Below, in pieces: positions 1 to 7,235 of a DNA stretch of 18,967 bases. The stretch's first letter is position 1; the number at the start of each line of letters is the position of its first letter. The DNA is taken from positions 1-18,967 of the forward strand of contig CAZPGL010000039.1 of assembly GCA_964586175.1 (NCBI GenBank), read 5' to 3'. The notes below the pieces were generated by a model. That model was not told the origin of the DNA. It was given only the letters and a program-made list of their open reading frames with translations, and ran no database searches. This DNA comes from CAZPGL01 sp964586175. Lineage in GTDB: Bacteria > Actinomycetota > Acidimicrobiia > Acidimicrobiales > MedAcidi-G1. The position numbers and the translations under genes were made by a program.

Positions 1-346
1 TCTCGACGGCGTGCATCAGGCCGAGGTTGCCCTCCTGGATGAGGTCGAGCAGGGGAAGGCCGGACGCCTGGTACTTCTTGGCGATCGACACCACCAGCCG
101 CAGATTGGACTGGACGAAGGTGCGCTCGGCCTCCTCGCCGCGGCGCAGGCTGCGACGCAGTTCGCGGCGACGGGCCGGGGTGATGTCGGCGGCGGCGGCC
201 AACTCGTTGCGGGCGGCCACCCCGTCCTCGATCTGCTGTGCGAGGCGGACCTCGCCCTCCTTGGTCAGGAGGGGGTACTGCCCGATATCGGTGAGATACA
301 GCCTGACGAGGTCTTCCTCGTCCCGCTCGACCCGCTCCTTGGCCAC
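1..346 (-). CDS. RNA polymerase sigma-70 family factor, N-terminal part (cut by window edge)
   Basis: The minus strand is open from a GTG at 346-344 to the window edge (115 codons). The start is chosen because GAGGAG (360-355) lies 8 bases upstream. The frame stays open further upstream, but those residues look non-coding. The protein has a sigma region 1.2 (LVRLYLTDIGQYPLLTKEGE), a short non-conserved spacer, and the start of region 2 (NLRLVVSIAKKYQASG, then LLDLIQEGNLGLMHAVE), which binds core polymerase. There is no long acidic region 1.1, so this is either a short primary factor or a group 2 (SigB/HrdA-like) factor. The promoter-recognition regions 2.4 and 4 lie outside the window, so its specificity cannot be read here. 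Confidence 0.93.
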   Translation of the reverse strand, partial: MAKERVERDEEDLVRLYLTDIGQYPLLTKEGEVRLAQQIEDGVAARNELAAAADITPARRRELRRSLRRGEEAERTFVQSNLRLVVSIAKKYQASGLPLLDLIQEGNLGLMHAVE

Positions 347-462
347 CCTCGCATCTCCTCGTGACGGGGGATCATCGAGGAGGAGCTCCGCTGCAACCCT
401 CGGATGGTCACCGGTTTGTCGATCTGCGGGGTGGACGATGCCGCCCGGGCCCCTCGCCGGTC

Positions 463-490
463 ACTGTATCGACGGCTGCGCGGACCACAA
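463..490 (-). promoter_or_regulatory. Candidate promoter of the sigma factor gene
   Basis: On the minus strand TTGTGG (490-485) and TACAGT (468-463) are 16 bases apart, with a leader of roughly 110 bases before the GTG. The same TTGTGG -35-like hexamer occurs before whiB at 15633. Assigned by motif only. Confidence 0.35.
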
Positions 491-499
491 CGTCGAAAC

Positions 500-513
500 G
501 TGACCGGTGTCAC
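500..513. terminator. Small hairpin after the nadE-linked gene
   Basis: GTGAC-CGGT-GTCAC forms a 5-bp stem, 26-39 bases past the stop codon of the 162-aa gene on the minus strand. There is no clear T-run, so this is a weak terminator candidate. Confidence 0.3.
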
Positions 514-538
514 GATTCATCCAAGCAGAACGGTGCGG

Positions 539-1027
539 TCAACCGGTGACGGGTCGGGCCGACTCCAAAAGTCCGCGGATGGGCTCCGGAGCAGGAGCCG
601 CGACGGCCGGGCGGTCGATCAGGTCGGCCAGCACGAGGCGCAGCGTGCGGGCCACCGCGGCGTCACCCACCGGGTTGAGGCGGCCCGCCAGGATGGTCAG
701 GTCGGCGGTCAGTGCCTCGACGACCGCCGCGGCGACGATCAACCGGTCGGCCGGATCGACGCCGTCGAAGGCCGCGACGAGTTCGGCGACACCGGAGTTC
801 ACCGGGCCGTCCTGCACATCGGCGGCCAGCAGCACCGACTCGGGGATCTGGGCCCGCCACCACGCCGCATGCTCACCGAGGCGACGGCTCAACGACGCCA
901 GCTGCGGTGCCGACACGGCGTCGAGGCCATCGGCCGACCAACGGCCGAACCGGGCGAACAGGTCATCCCCCAGCCAGGCCAGACCGCCCAGTATCCGGGC
1001 GGCGTCCGCCGCGGTGAACGACGTCAT
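539..1027 (-). CDS. Conserved-looking helical protein of unknown function, coupled to nadE
   Basis: The product has 162 residues and I do not recognise the family. The ATG (1027-1025) overlaps the TGA of nadE (1026-1024) as ATGA, so translation is probably coupled and the protein made alongside NAD synthetase. The sequence is almost entirely predicted helix, rich in Ala, Leu and Asp. It has an aromatic/His stretch (RRLGEHAAWWRAQIPE, about residues 47-62) and a long hydrophobic helix (LIVAAAVVEALTADLTILAG). It has no signal peptide or membrane segment and is predicted cytoplasmic. A four-helix (ferritin-like) bundle is possible, but no metal-ligand motif is clear. The overlap supports a real gene; the function is unknown. 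Confidence 0.75.
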   Translation of the reverse strand: MTSFTAADAARILGGLAWLGDDLFARFGRWSADGLDAVSAPQLASLSRRLGEHAAWWRAQIPESVLLAADVQDGPVNSGVAELVAAFDGVDPADRLIVAAAVVEALTADLTILAGRLNPVGDAAVARTLRLVLADLIDRPAVAAPAPEPIRGLLESARPVTG

Positions 1028-2703
1028 CCGCGGTACCGGTTCACGACCGGGAGACGGCGATCGCGACCGAACCCCTTTGTGGTGACCCTGGCCCCCATCG
1101 GGGTCTGCCGGCGCTTGTACTCGGCCGTGTCGACGAGCGCCACGACCCGATCGACCAGCAGACGGTCGAAGCCGTCGGCGACCAGCTCGTTGCGGGTGCG
1201 GTCGCCCTCGATGTACGCCTCCAGCAGCGGATCGAGCACGTCGTACGGCGGCAGGCTCTGGTCGTCGCGCTGGTCGGGCCGCAACTCGGCCGACGGGGGC
1301 TTTTCGAGGATGTGGACGGGGATCACCTCGTCGCCGTCGCGCCGATTGCGCCACCGGCACAGGTCGTAGACCCGGGTCTTGTACACGTCGCGGATGACTG
1401 CGTACGCCCCGGCGGTGTCGCCGTACAGCGTGGAGTATCCGACGGCCGACTCGCTCTTGTTGCCGGTGGTCAACACCAGCCAGCCGAACGCGTTGGCCAG
1501 ACCCATGAGCGTCACACCGCGCAGGCGGGACTGCAGGTTCTCGTCGGTGAGACCCGGAGGATCGTCGCCGACCGACGGACCGAGCATCCCGCGGAACGCC
1601 ACGTGGGCGTCTTCGATGCCGATGATGCGGTGGTCGATGCCCTGGCGGGTCGCCAGGTCGAGCGCGTCGGACAGCGAGTGGTCGCTGGAGAACCGGGACG
1701 GCATGAGCACGGCGTGGACGTGCTCGGCACCCAGTGCGTCCGCGGCGACGGTGGCCACCAACGCCGAGTCGACCCCGCCCGACAGGCCGAGACACACATC
1801 GGTGAAGCCGCTCTTGTGCACGTAGTCGCGGGTGGCGACGACGAGGGCACCGTACAGCTCGGCCTCCGGGTCAAGCGGCGGCATGGGCGGCGGCACCGCA
1901 CGCACGCTGCGGGCCGTCGGTCCCGACAGCTCGACGACCGGCAGGCCATCGTCCGGGATAGGCACCTCGGCCACGTCCACGTCGACGACGACGACCGCCT
2001 CATCGAAACGCGGTGCCCGAGCGATGAACCGACCCGACGCGTCGGCAGCCATCGAACCACCGTCGAACACCAGCTCGTCCTGGCCGCCCACCAGGTTGAC
2101 GTACACCAGGGGGCGGCCCGACGCCGTGGCCGTCGCTGCGACCACGGCCTCTCGTTCCGCCAGCTTGCCGGCGTGATAGGGCGAACCGTTGACGGTAGCC
2201 AGCAGCTCGGCGCCCCCCGCCAGTAGCTCGTCGACCGGCCCGTCACCGGCCCACAGGTCCTCGCACACGGCCAACCCGATCCGGACTCCACCAACGACGA
2301 ACAACTGGAGGGGCGAGGATCCGGCCGAGAAGTGCCGAGCCTCGTCGAACACGTCGTAGTTGGGGAGTTGGCGCTTGTGGTACACCCCGGCGATGCGCCC
2401 GCCGTGGCAGACGGCGACCGCGTTGTGGACCCGGCCGTCGGCAGCTCGGTCGGCGAAACCCACCACTAGCGCACACGACCCGCTGGCCGCCGCCACCTTC
2501 TCCACGGCGACCCGGCTGTCGGCCACGAACCCCGGCTTGAGCACCAGGTCCTCGAGCGGGTAGCCGGTGACCGTCATCTCGGGGAACAAGGCGATGTCGC
2601 ATTCGGCCACCTCGTCGAGTACGGCCAGCACCCGCTCGACATTGCCGCTGAGGTCGCCGACGACCATGTTCAGTTGGGCCATGGCGACCCGGACCGTGGA
2701 CAT
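1024..2703 (-). CDS. nadE: Glutamine-dependent NAD+ synthetase
   Basis: The product has 559 residues and catalyses the last step of NAD+ synthesis: ATP-dependent amidation of nicotinic acid adenine dinucleotide using ammonia from glutamine. Residues 1 to about 260 form a nitrilase-fold glutaminase with the expected triad: E42 (ALFPEMTVTGYP), K110 (YHKRQLPNYDVFDE) and C147 (GLAVCEDLW). The C-terminal half is the synthetase, with the PP-loop SGGVDS near residue 310, the TTGNKSE motif, and the conserved end RRQTPMGARVTTKGFGRDRR. Length and architecture suit the two-domain bacterial form. The gene appears leaderless: TACGCT ends 6 bases before the ATG and no Shine-Dalgarno is seen. A coupled unknown gene follows. 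Synthesis depends on glutamine, and a glutamine synthetase pair lies 1 kb away, but the cistrons are separated by other genes and terminators. Confidence 0.97.
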   Translation of the reverse strand: MSTVRVAMAQLNMVVGDLSGNVERVLAVLDEVAECDIALFPEMTVTGYPLEDLVLKPGFVADSRVAVEKVAAASGSCALVVGFADRAADGRVHNAVAVCHGGRIAGVYHKRQLPNYDVFDEARHFSAGSSPLQLFVVGGVRIGLAVCEDLWAGDGPVDELLAGGAELLATVNGSPYHAGKLAEREAVVAATATASGRPLVYVNLVGGQDELVFDGGSMAADASGRFIARAPRFDEAVVVVDVDVAEVPIPDDGLPVVELSGPTARSVRAVPPPMPPLDPEAELYGALVVATRDYVHKSGFTDVCLGLSGGVDSALVATVAADALGAEHVHAVLMPSRFSSDHSLSDALDLATRQGIDHRIIGIEDAHVAFRGMLGPSVGDDPPGLTDENLQSRLRGVTLMGLANAFGWLVLTTGNKSESAVGYSTLYGDTAGAYAVIRDVYKTRVYDLCRWRNRRDGDEVIPVHILEKPPSAELRPDQRDDQSLPPYDVLDPLLEAYIEGDRTRNELVADGFDRLLVDRVVALVDTAEYKRRQTPMGARVTTKGFGRDRRLPVVNRYRG

Positions 2704-2709
2704 GGGTCA

Positions 2710-2715
2710 AGCGTA
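2710..2715 (-). promoter_or_regulatory. -10 box TACGCT, leaderless promoter of nadE
   Basis: TACGCT on the minus strand is separated from the nadE ATG by exactly 6 bases, so transcription would begin at or next to the start codon. This is one of several such arrangements in the window. Confidence 0.6.
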
Positions 2716-2750
2716 CCGACCCGACCGACCGGCATCGGAGGCGGAACGCG

Positions 2751-2782
2751 GCCGGGCGCCCCGCATGTGCGGGACGCCCGGC
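2751..2782. terminator. Long GC hairpin between the exported-protein gene and nadE
   Basis: GCCGGGCG (2751-2758) pairs with CGCCCGGC (2775-2782), and a second stem CCGCA/TGCGG sits between them. It lies 24 bases past the stop of the minus-strand exported-protein gene and upstream of nadE. The T-run is poor, as is common in high-GC genomes. Confidence 0.6.
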
Positions 2783-2805
2783 CAGTGGGTGGTCCTCCAG
2801 GTTGC

Positions 2806-3453
2806 TCAGGCGTCCACCGGGGCGTGCTGCACGACGCGCTCGGCGATGCGTTCGGCCCGGTCGATGCGCTCGGGGCGGTCGATGCGCTCGGGGCGCTCCC
2901 CCCGCTCGGGGCGGGTGCGCTGCAGTCCATCGGCGATCTTGGCCTCGAGGCCCTCGATCAACTCGGCGGCCCGGTCGCCGTCGATACGGCCGTCAGCCAC
3001 CGCCTGCTCGATGCGCTGGGTCGCTTCGGCCACGAGATGGGCGATCAGGCCGTCGAGGTCGTCGCCGGCCACCTCGGCGACGGAGGCACCGCCGGCCAGA
3101 GCTGCTCGCATCTCGTCGGCGTCGATCCCCAGGTACTCGGCGACGACGGCCAGGCGTTCGCCTCGATCGGGTCGTTCACCGTGGCCCGGACGGCCCGGCC
3201 GATCGGACACCTGCTCGGCCACGCGGGCCTTGACGGCGTCGGCCTGGGCCTCGGTGAGGGTGCCGTCGGCGACCAGGCTGGCCAGGGCGGCATCGAGCAC
3301 CCGGGCCGGACGGGCCCGCTCGACGTCGACCGCAGCGTCCGCGTCGGCACCGTTCTCCGCCCCCGCCGTTCCGATCGGGGACACGGTGGCCAGCAACAGC
3401 GAACCGGCCAGCAGCGAAGCCGCAGCGGCCCCGACGATCAGGATTCTCTTCAT
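2806..3453 (-). CDS. Exported protein with charged Arg/Glu repeats, function unknown
   Basis: The product has 215 residues. It starts MKRILIVG and has a Sec-type signal peptide: a hydrophobic run to about residue 28 and a likely AxA cleavage near GTAGA-EN. The mature part is helical and acidic. It includes a segment of the type LVADGTLTEAQADAVKARV (about residues 60-78), a motif common in secreted actinobacterial proteins of unknown role, then YLGIDADEMRAALAGG and a related helix VADGRIDGDRAAELIEGL. The C-terminus is an imperfect repeat of RPER(G/I) units (about residues 183-205), encoded by tandem DNA repeats at about 2835-2910. The start is supported by GAGGAG 9 bases upstream. The Shine-Dalgarno lies in one arm of an inverted repeat (see 3461-3533). 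No enzymatic motif is visible. Confidence 0.85.
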   Translation of the reverse strand: MKRILIVGAAAASLLAGSLLLATVSPIGTAGAENGADADAAVDVERARPARVLDAALASLVADGTLTEAQADAVKARVAEQVSDRPGRPGHGERPDRGERLAVVAEYLGIDADEMRAALAGGASVAEVAGDDLDGLIAHLVAEATQRIEQAVADGRIDGDRAAELIEGLEAKIADGLQRTRPERGERPERIDRPERIDRAERIAERVVQHAPVDA

Positions 3454-3460
3454 GGTGTGG

Positions 3461-3533
3461 GTCTCCTCACGTTCAATCATTACCTGCTCCCGACTGGAGC
3501 GTCCACCACGATCGGGGGCCCATGTGAGGAGAC
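3461..3533 (-). promoter_or_regulatory. Inverted repeat able to sequester the ribosome binding site
   Basis: On the minus strand GTCTCCTCAC (3533-3524) is a perfect 10-base complement of GTGAGGAGAC (3470-3461), which contains the Shine-Dalgarno of the exported-protein gene. Within the loop, GCTCC/GGAGC (3500-3486) forms a second hairpin. If transcription starts upstream of 3533, the leader could hide the RBS. No known riboswitch family was recognised. Confidence 0.45.
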
Positions 3534-3583
3534 GATGATCAACCGGCGACGGTCCGGTCAGGGACCCGGGGAGGCCAGAACGC

Positions 3584-3615
3584 CGTCGGCCCCGGGGCGA
3601 ACCCCGGGGCCGACG
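3584..3615. terminator. Strong terminator-like hairpin after the class II glutamine synthetase
   Basis: CGTCGGCCCCGGGG, loop CGAA, CCCCGGGGCCGACG: a perfect 14-bp stem with a tetraloop, 20 bases beyond the stop at 3636 on the minus strand. There is no T-run. Confidence 0.7.
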
Positions 3616-3635
3616 AGCGAAGCTGCGATGGGCGA

Positions 3636-4649
3636 CTAGGCCAGCGCCTCGCAACAGGTGTTGGTGATCAGGCGGGTGACCACGTACGGATCCATGTTGG
3701 CGTTGGGCCGACGGTCCTCGATGTAGCCCTTCTGGTCGAGGGCGACCTGCCACGGGATACGGATCGACGCACCACGGTCGGACACGCCGTAGCTGAACTG
3801 GTCGTACCGCTGGGTCTCGTGCTGGCCGGTGAGGCGCTCCTCGGAACCCAAGCCGTAGCCGGCGATGTGTTCGGCCGGCTTGCCCTCGGCACCCAACGAC
3901 TCACAGGCCGTGATGATGGCGTCGTAGCCCTCACGCATGGCGTTGGTCGAGAAGTTGGTGTGAGCGCCGGCGCCGTTCCAGTCGCCCTTGATCGGCTTGG
4001 CGGCGATGGACGCATCGACACCAAACTCCTCAGCGATGCGGTACAGCAGGTAGCGGGCCATCCACAGCTGGTCGGACACCGCCACCGTGTCGCACGGGCC
4101 GATCTGGAACTCCCACTGGCCGAGCATGACCTCGGCGTTGGTGCCGGAGATCTCGAGGCCGGCCTCGATACAGGCCGAGGTGTGGGCCTCGACAATCTCG
4201 CGGCCGGCAATCTCGATGGCGCCGACACCACAGTAGTAGGGGCCCTGCGGGGCCGGGTAGCCCTCGACCGGCCACCCCAGCGGGCGACCCTCCGAGAAGA
4301 ACGTGTACTCCTGCTCGATGCCGAAGATGGGCTCCTGGTCGGCGTACTTCTCGTACACCTCGACGCAGGCAGCCCGGGCGTTGGTGGGGTGCGGCGTCAA
4401 GTTGCCGTCGGGCAGGCACACATCGCACAGCACCAGCATGTCACCGCCACCCCGGATCGGGTCGGGGCACGAGAACACCGGTCGCAGCACGCAGTCGGAG
4501 TTGTCGCCCGGCGCCTGGTTGGTACTGGAGCCGTCGAAGCCCCAGATCGGGAACTCGGTGGTGCCGTCGGCCACGATCTTGGTCTTCGATCGAACGTACG
4601 GCAGGGGCTTGGTCCCGTCGATCCAGATGTACTCGGCCCTCATAGCCAT
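3636..4649 (-). CDS. glnII: Glutamine synthetase, class II (eukaryote-like)
   Basis: The product has 337 residues and condenses glutamate and ammonia to glutamine with ATP in the cytoplasm. The length (about 340) and motifs are those of GSII rather than GSI: IWGFDGSSTNQAPGDNSDC near the N-terminus, FGIEQEYTFF, GPYYCGVGA, NAEVMLGQWEFQIGP, KPIKGDWNGAGAHTNFST, and a C-terminal RGASIRIPWQVA then YIEDRRPNANMDPY. The ATG at 4649 is chosen because GGAGAG lies about 9 bases upstream and the protein then begins MAMRAEYIWIDG, as in the family. It is divergent from a class I enzyme, with GlnR-like boxes between them. Streptomyces and Frankia also carry GSII beside GSI, and there GSII is made under nitrogen limitation; the same role here is inference. 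Confidence 0.97.
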   Translation of the reverse strand: MAMRAEYIWIDGTKPLPYVRSKTKIVADGTTEFPIWGFDGSSTNQAPGDNSDCVLRPVFSCPDPIRGGGDMLVLCDVCLPDGNLTPHPTNARAACVEVYEKYADQEPIFGIEQEYTFFSEGRPLGWPVEGYPAPQGPYYCGVGAIEIAGREIVEAHTSACIEAGLEISGTNAEVMLGQWEFQIGPCDTVAVSDQLWMARYLLYRIAEEFGVDASIAAKPIKGDWNGAGAHTNFSTNAMREGYDAIITACESLGAEGKPAEHIAGYGLGSEERLTGQHETQRYDQFSYGVSDRGASIRIPWQVALDQKGYIEDRRPNANMDPYVVTRLITNTCCEALA

Positions 4650-4769
4650 GGGTGTCGTCTCTCCACTGTCGGCCGCCCGTGGGCGGTGTGCATGCTTGGA
4701 TGGCCGCTCCATCGGCGACCTGGTCGCCCGGCAGGATATGCCGGACCGCATGCAGGATCACAGGCAGGG

Positions 4770-4818
4770 GTTTCGGACCTGTTGCCCTTCTGTGAACGGA
4801 TTGTGAACGCCGGAGAAC
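4770..4818. promoter_or_regulatory. Array of GlnR-like boxes between the divergent glutamine synthetase genes
   Basis: Five pentamers recur about every 11 bases: GTTTC (4770), GTTGC (4781), GTGAA (4792), GTGAA (4803) and AGAAC (4814). Read on the minus strand, the first two are GCAAC-n6-GAAAC, close to the actinobacterial GlnR consensus gTnAc-n6-GaAAc. TGTGAAC is repeated exactly at 4791 and 4802. A glnR-like gene lies in the downstream operon, so autoregulation and control of both synthetases is a reasonable inference. Confidence 0.5.
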
Positions 4819-4858
4819 CGAGTGGCGCAGCGCACCGGTTTACCCGCATGCTGGAGGG

Positions 4859-6232
4859 GTGCAGAACGGCCCGAACCCCCAGACCGAGCAGGATCAGCGC
4901 CACCGCGACCAGCAGGACTACGTGCTGCGCACCGTCGAAGAGCGCGGCGTCCGCCTGATCCGCCTGTGGTTCACCGACGTGCTCGGCCAGCACAAGTCGG
5001 TGGCCATCTCCCCCGCCGAGCTCGACACCGTGTTCGAAGAGGGCCTCCAGTTTGACGGGTCCGCCATCGACGGGTTCAGCCGGGTCCAGGAGAGCGACGT
5101 GCTGGCCCGACCCGACCCGTCAACGTTCGAACTGCTGCCGTGGGCCCGGGAGGACGAGCCGTCGGGCACCGTGTTCTGCGACATCACCAACCTGGACGGC
5201 ACCCCGTTCGCCGGCGATCCCCGCCAGGTGCTGCGCCGCAACCTGAATCGGGCCCGAGCCGCCGGGTTCGAGATGTTCTGCGCCCCCGAGGTCGAGTTCT
5301 TCTACTTCGCCGACAACTCGACGACCACCCCGCAGCCCCTCGACCGGGCCTCGTACTTCGACCTCACCACCGCCGACGTCTCCTCCGACCTGCGCAAGCG
5401 AACCCTGCACATGCTCGAGGCCCTGTCGATCCCCGTCGAGTACTCGTTCCACGAGGACAGCCCCAGCCAGCACGAGATCGACCTGCAGTACACCGACGCC
5501 ATGCGCATGGCCGACTCGATCATGACCCTGCGGCTGGCCGTCAAGAAGATCGCCATGGAGCGCGGCGTCTACGCCACATTCATGCCCAAGCCGTTGAACG
5601 GCATCCAGGGCTCGGGCATGCACACCCACCTGTCGCTGTTCCGGGACGGTGTCAACGCCTTCCACGACGCCGACGCCCCCGGCGGGCTCTCGACGGCCGC
5701 CCACGGGTTCATCGCCGGCCTGCTGCACCACGCCCCGGAGATCACCGCGGTCACCAACCAGCTGGTCAACAGCTACAAGCGCATCAACGAGGGCTACGAG
5801 GCCCCCCGCTACGTGTCGTGGGCCCGCAACAACCGTTCTGCGCTGGTGCGGGTGCCGATCACCAAGCCCGGCAAGACCGATTCCACCCGGGTCGAGTACC
5901 GGGCCCTCGACCCGGCGTGCAACCCGTACCTGGCCTTCTCGGTGCTGTTGGCGGCCGGGCTGAAGGGCATCGAGGAGGCATACCAGCTGCCACCCGAGGC
6001 CGACGCCAACCTGTACGAGATGACCCGGGCCGAACAGCGCGATCAGGGGGTGTCGCGTCTGCCCACCAACCTGTCCGATGCCCTCGACCAGATGGAGGAG
6101 TCCGAGCTGGCCCGGGACGCGCTGGGCGACCACATCTTCGAGTGGTTCCTGCGCAACAAGCGCACCGAGTGGACCGACTACCAACGCCAGGTCACCCCCT
6201 TCGAGTTGGAGCACTACCTGCCGTCCTGGTGA
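4859..6232 (+). CDS. glnA: Glutamine synthetase, class I (alpha type)
   Basis: The product has 457 residues and forms glutamine from glutamate and ammonia; the class is dodecameric. Visible motifs are RLIRLWFTDVLGQHKSV (N-terminal domain), FDGSAIDGF, the metal-site APEVEFF, NGIQGSGMHTHLSLF (ATP/glutamate binding), and RVEYRALDPACNPYLAFS. The C-terminal segment ANLYEMTRAEQRDQGV, then LGDHIFEWF, resembles Bacillus-type GSI-alpha. It lacks the adenylylation site context NLYDLPPEE, so control by GlnE-type adenylylation is not expected. The GTG at 4859 follows GGAGGG with almost no spacing. A GTG at 4922 would cut into the conserved N-terminus, so 4859 is preferred, but the start remains uncertain. 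The TGA overlaps an in-frame GTG of the next gene (GTGA), which suggests an operon with glnR. Confidence 0.95.
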   Translation: MQNGPNPQTEQDQRHRDQQDYVLRTVEERGVRLIRLWFTDVLGQHKSVAISPAELDTVFEEGLQFDGSAIDGFSRVQESDVLARPDPSTFELLPWAREDEPSGTVFCDITNLDGTPFAGDPRQVLRRNLNRARAAGFEMFCAPEVEFFYFADNSTTTPQPLDRASYFDLTTADVSSDLRKRTLHMLEALSIPVEYSFHEDSPSQHEIDLQYTDAMRMADSIMTLRLAVKKIAMERGVYATFMPKPLNGIQGSGMHTHLSLFRDGVNAFHDADAPGGLSTAAHGFIAGLLHHAPEITAVTNQLVNSYKRINEGYEAPRYVSWARNNRSALVRVPITKPGKTDSTRVEYRALDPACNPYLAFSVLLAAGLKGIEEAYQLPPEADANLYEMTRAEQRDQGVSRLPTNLSDALDQMEESELARDALGDHIFEWFLRNKRTEWTDYQRQVTPFELEHYLPSW

Positions 6233-6243
6233 CGGCCGTCGGC

Positions 6244-6924
6244 ATGGATCCGCTCCTCGTCTACCCCGACCCGCCGCCACCCGAGTTGGCCCAGGCCCTC
6301 GACCTGGGCGGCTGGACGTGGAAGTCGGTCGGCGACCCCGACCGGGCGATGGCCGACGAACCCGATGAGGGGTGGGCCGGCGCGGTCGTTGCGGCCGACG
6401 TCGACCCAGACGACGCCTTCGCCCTGTGCCGCCGCCTCCGCAAGGCCGAACTGCCGCTCGAACCACTGCTGCTGCTGGTGGGCCCCGGCCAGCTCGACGA
6501 CCTCGAGCTGCGCGACGACCTGTTCGACGACTTCTGCCTCACCCCGTTCCGGCCCGCCGAGCTGGCGACCCGCCTCCACCACCTGTTCTGGCGCACCGGA
6601 CGGGGGACCCGACCCGACCTGGTCGAATACGGGCCACTGGCCCTGAACCTCGAGACCTACCAGGCGGCCATCGACGGCGAGCCCCTCGACCTGACCTACA
6701 TGGAGTACGAGCTGCTCAAGTTCCTGGCGTCACATCCCGGCAAGGTGTTCACCCGCGAAACCCTGCTCAGCCGGGTGTGGGGGTACGACTACTACGGCGG
6801 CGCCCGAACGGTCGACGTCCACGTGCGGCGGCTGCGGGCCAAGCTGGGCGAACAGCACGCCGGGCTGATCCACACGGTGCGTAGCGTCGGCTACCGGTTC
6901 GGCCAGTCCCGCTGGGGCGTGTAG
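6244..6924 (+). CDS. glnR: GlnR-like orphan OmpR-family nitrogen regulator
   Basis: The product has 226 residues from the ATG at 6244. A GTG at 6229, overlapping the glnA stop as GTGA, would add 5 residues and fits coupled translation. Residues 1 to about 115 form a degenerate receiver: it begins MDPLLVYPDP like actinobacterial GlnR, and D52 in VVAADVDPDD is the only candidate for the usual Asp. The typical acidic pocket and the Lys-Pro pair are missing. Residues about 125-222 form a winged helix very close to GlnR: PLDLTYMEYELLKFLA, GKVFTRETLLSRVWGYDYY, then TVDVHVRRLRAKLG and HTVRSVGYRF. GlnR binds paired pentamer boxes and controls nitrogen genes without a partner kinase. Its position after glnA and the box array at 4770-4818 support the assignment. 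No histidine kinase is adjacent. Confidence 0.85.
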   Translation: MDPLLVYPDPPPPELAQALDLGGWTWKSVGDPDRAMADEPDEGWAGAVVAADVDPDDAFALCRRLRKAELPLEPLLLLVGPGQLDDLELRDDLFDDFCLTPFRPAELATRLHHLFWRTGRGTRPDLVEYGPLALNLETYQAAIDGEPLDLTYMEYELLKFLASHPGKVFTRETLLSRVWGYDYYGGARTVDVHVRRLRAKLGEQHAGLIHTVRSVGYRFGQSRWGV

Positions 6925-6930
6925 ACCCCA

Positions 6931-7010
6931 ACATGCAACGGTGGGGCCTGTCCCCAACGTTGCATGTCCTACAAAACCTGCAGCGTGGGGCCTGTCCCCT
7001 TCCTGCAGGT
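6931..7010. repeat. Two tandem hairpins with identical tips and different complementary arms
   Basis: Hairpin 1 (6931-6967) has arms ACATGCAACG/CGTTGCATGT. Hairpin 2 (6976-7010) has arms ACCTGCAG/CTGCAGGT. Both enclose TGGGG-CCTGT-CCCC. They sit between the convergent glnR and small membrane protein genes, and the last base is the T of the latter's stop triplet (tca, 7010-7012). They could act as a two-way terminator or be REP-like palindromic repeats. Confidence 0.8.
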
Positions 7011-7186
7011 CAGGTGTCGTAGGGGTTGGCTTCGCTCACCTCGAGGAGCTCGGAGCCCTCATGGTCGGCATCGACCCCTCGCTTGAGCAGGCGGCCCAGC
7101 AGCGACGCGCCGATGGCGCCGCTCATCAGAATGCCCACCGGCATCACGACGACGAGCACGACGATCATGATCACGGCACCGGTCAT
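7010..7186 (-). CDS. Small single-span membrane protein, function unknown
   Basis: The product has 58 residues and begins MTGAVIMIVVLVVVMPVGIL. A single hydrophobic segment (about residues 4-30) is followed by a basic stretch (LLGRLLKRGVDADHEGSELL) and an acidic tail, so the C-terminus is probably cytoplasmic. Small actinobacterial membrane proteins ending with an EGSELL-like motif exist, but I cannot name a function. It is the last gene of a minus-strand run after ridA (gap 49 bases). The stop codon abuts the twin hairpin. The length, clear membrane helix and tight packing support a real gene. Confidence 0.65.
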   Translation of the reverse strand: MTGAVIMIVVLVVVMPVGILMSGAIGASLLGRLLKRGVDADHEGSELLEVSEANPYDT

Positions 7187-7235
7187 GGGCGCAGTCTGCC
7201 ACGTCGCCGGCGGCAACCGGTACCGATGTTCGCGC

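Noticed and set aside
2835..2910. Tandem GGTCGATGCGCTCGGGGC-type repeats as a possible CRISPR or minisatellite
   Set aside because: They are in-frame coding repeats giving RPER-like units of the exported protein, without regular unique spacers.
3535..3639. Short plus-strand ORF after GAGGAG, ending inside the glnII 3' end
   Set aside because: Spacing from GAGGAG to ATG is only 3 bases, the product is 34 residues of low complexity, and it crosses the strong terminator hairpin. The GAGGAG is better explained as an arm of the inverted repeat.
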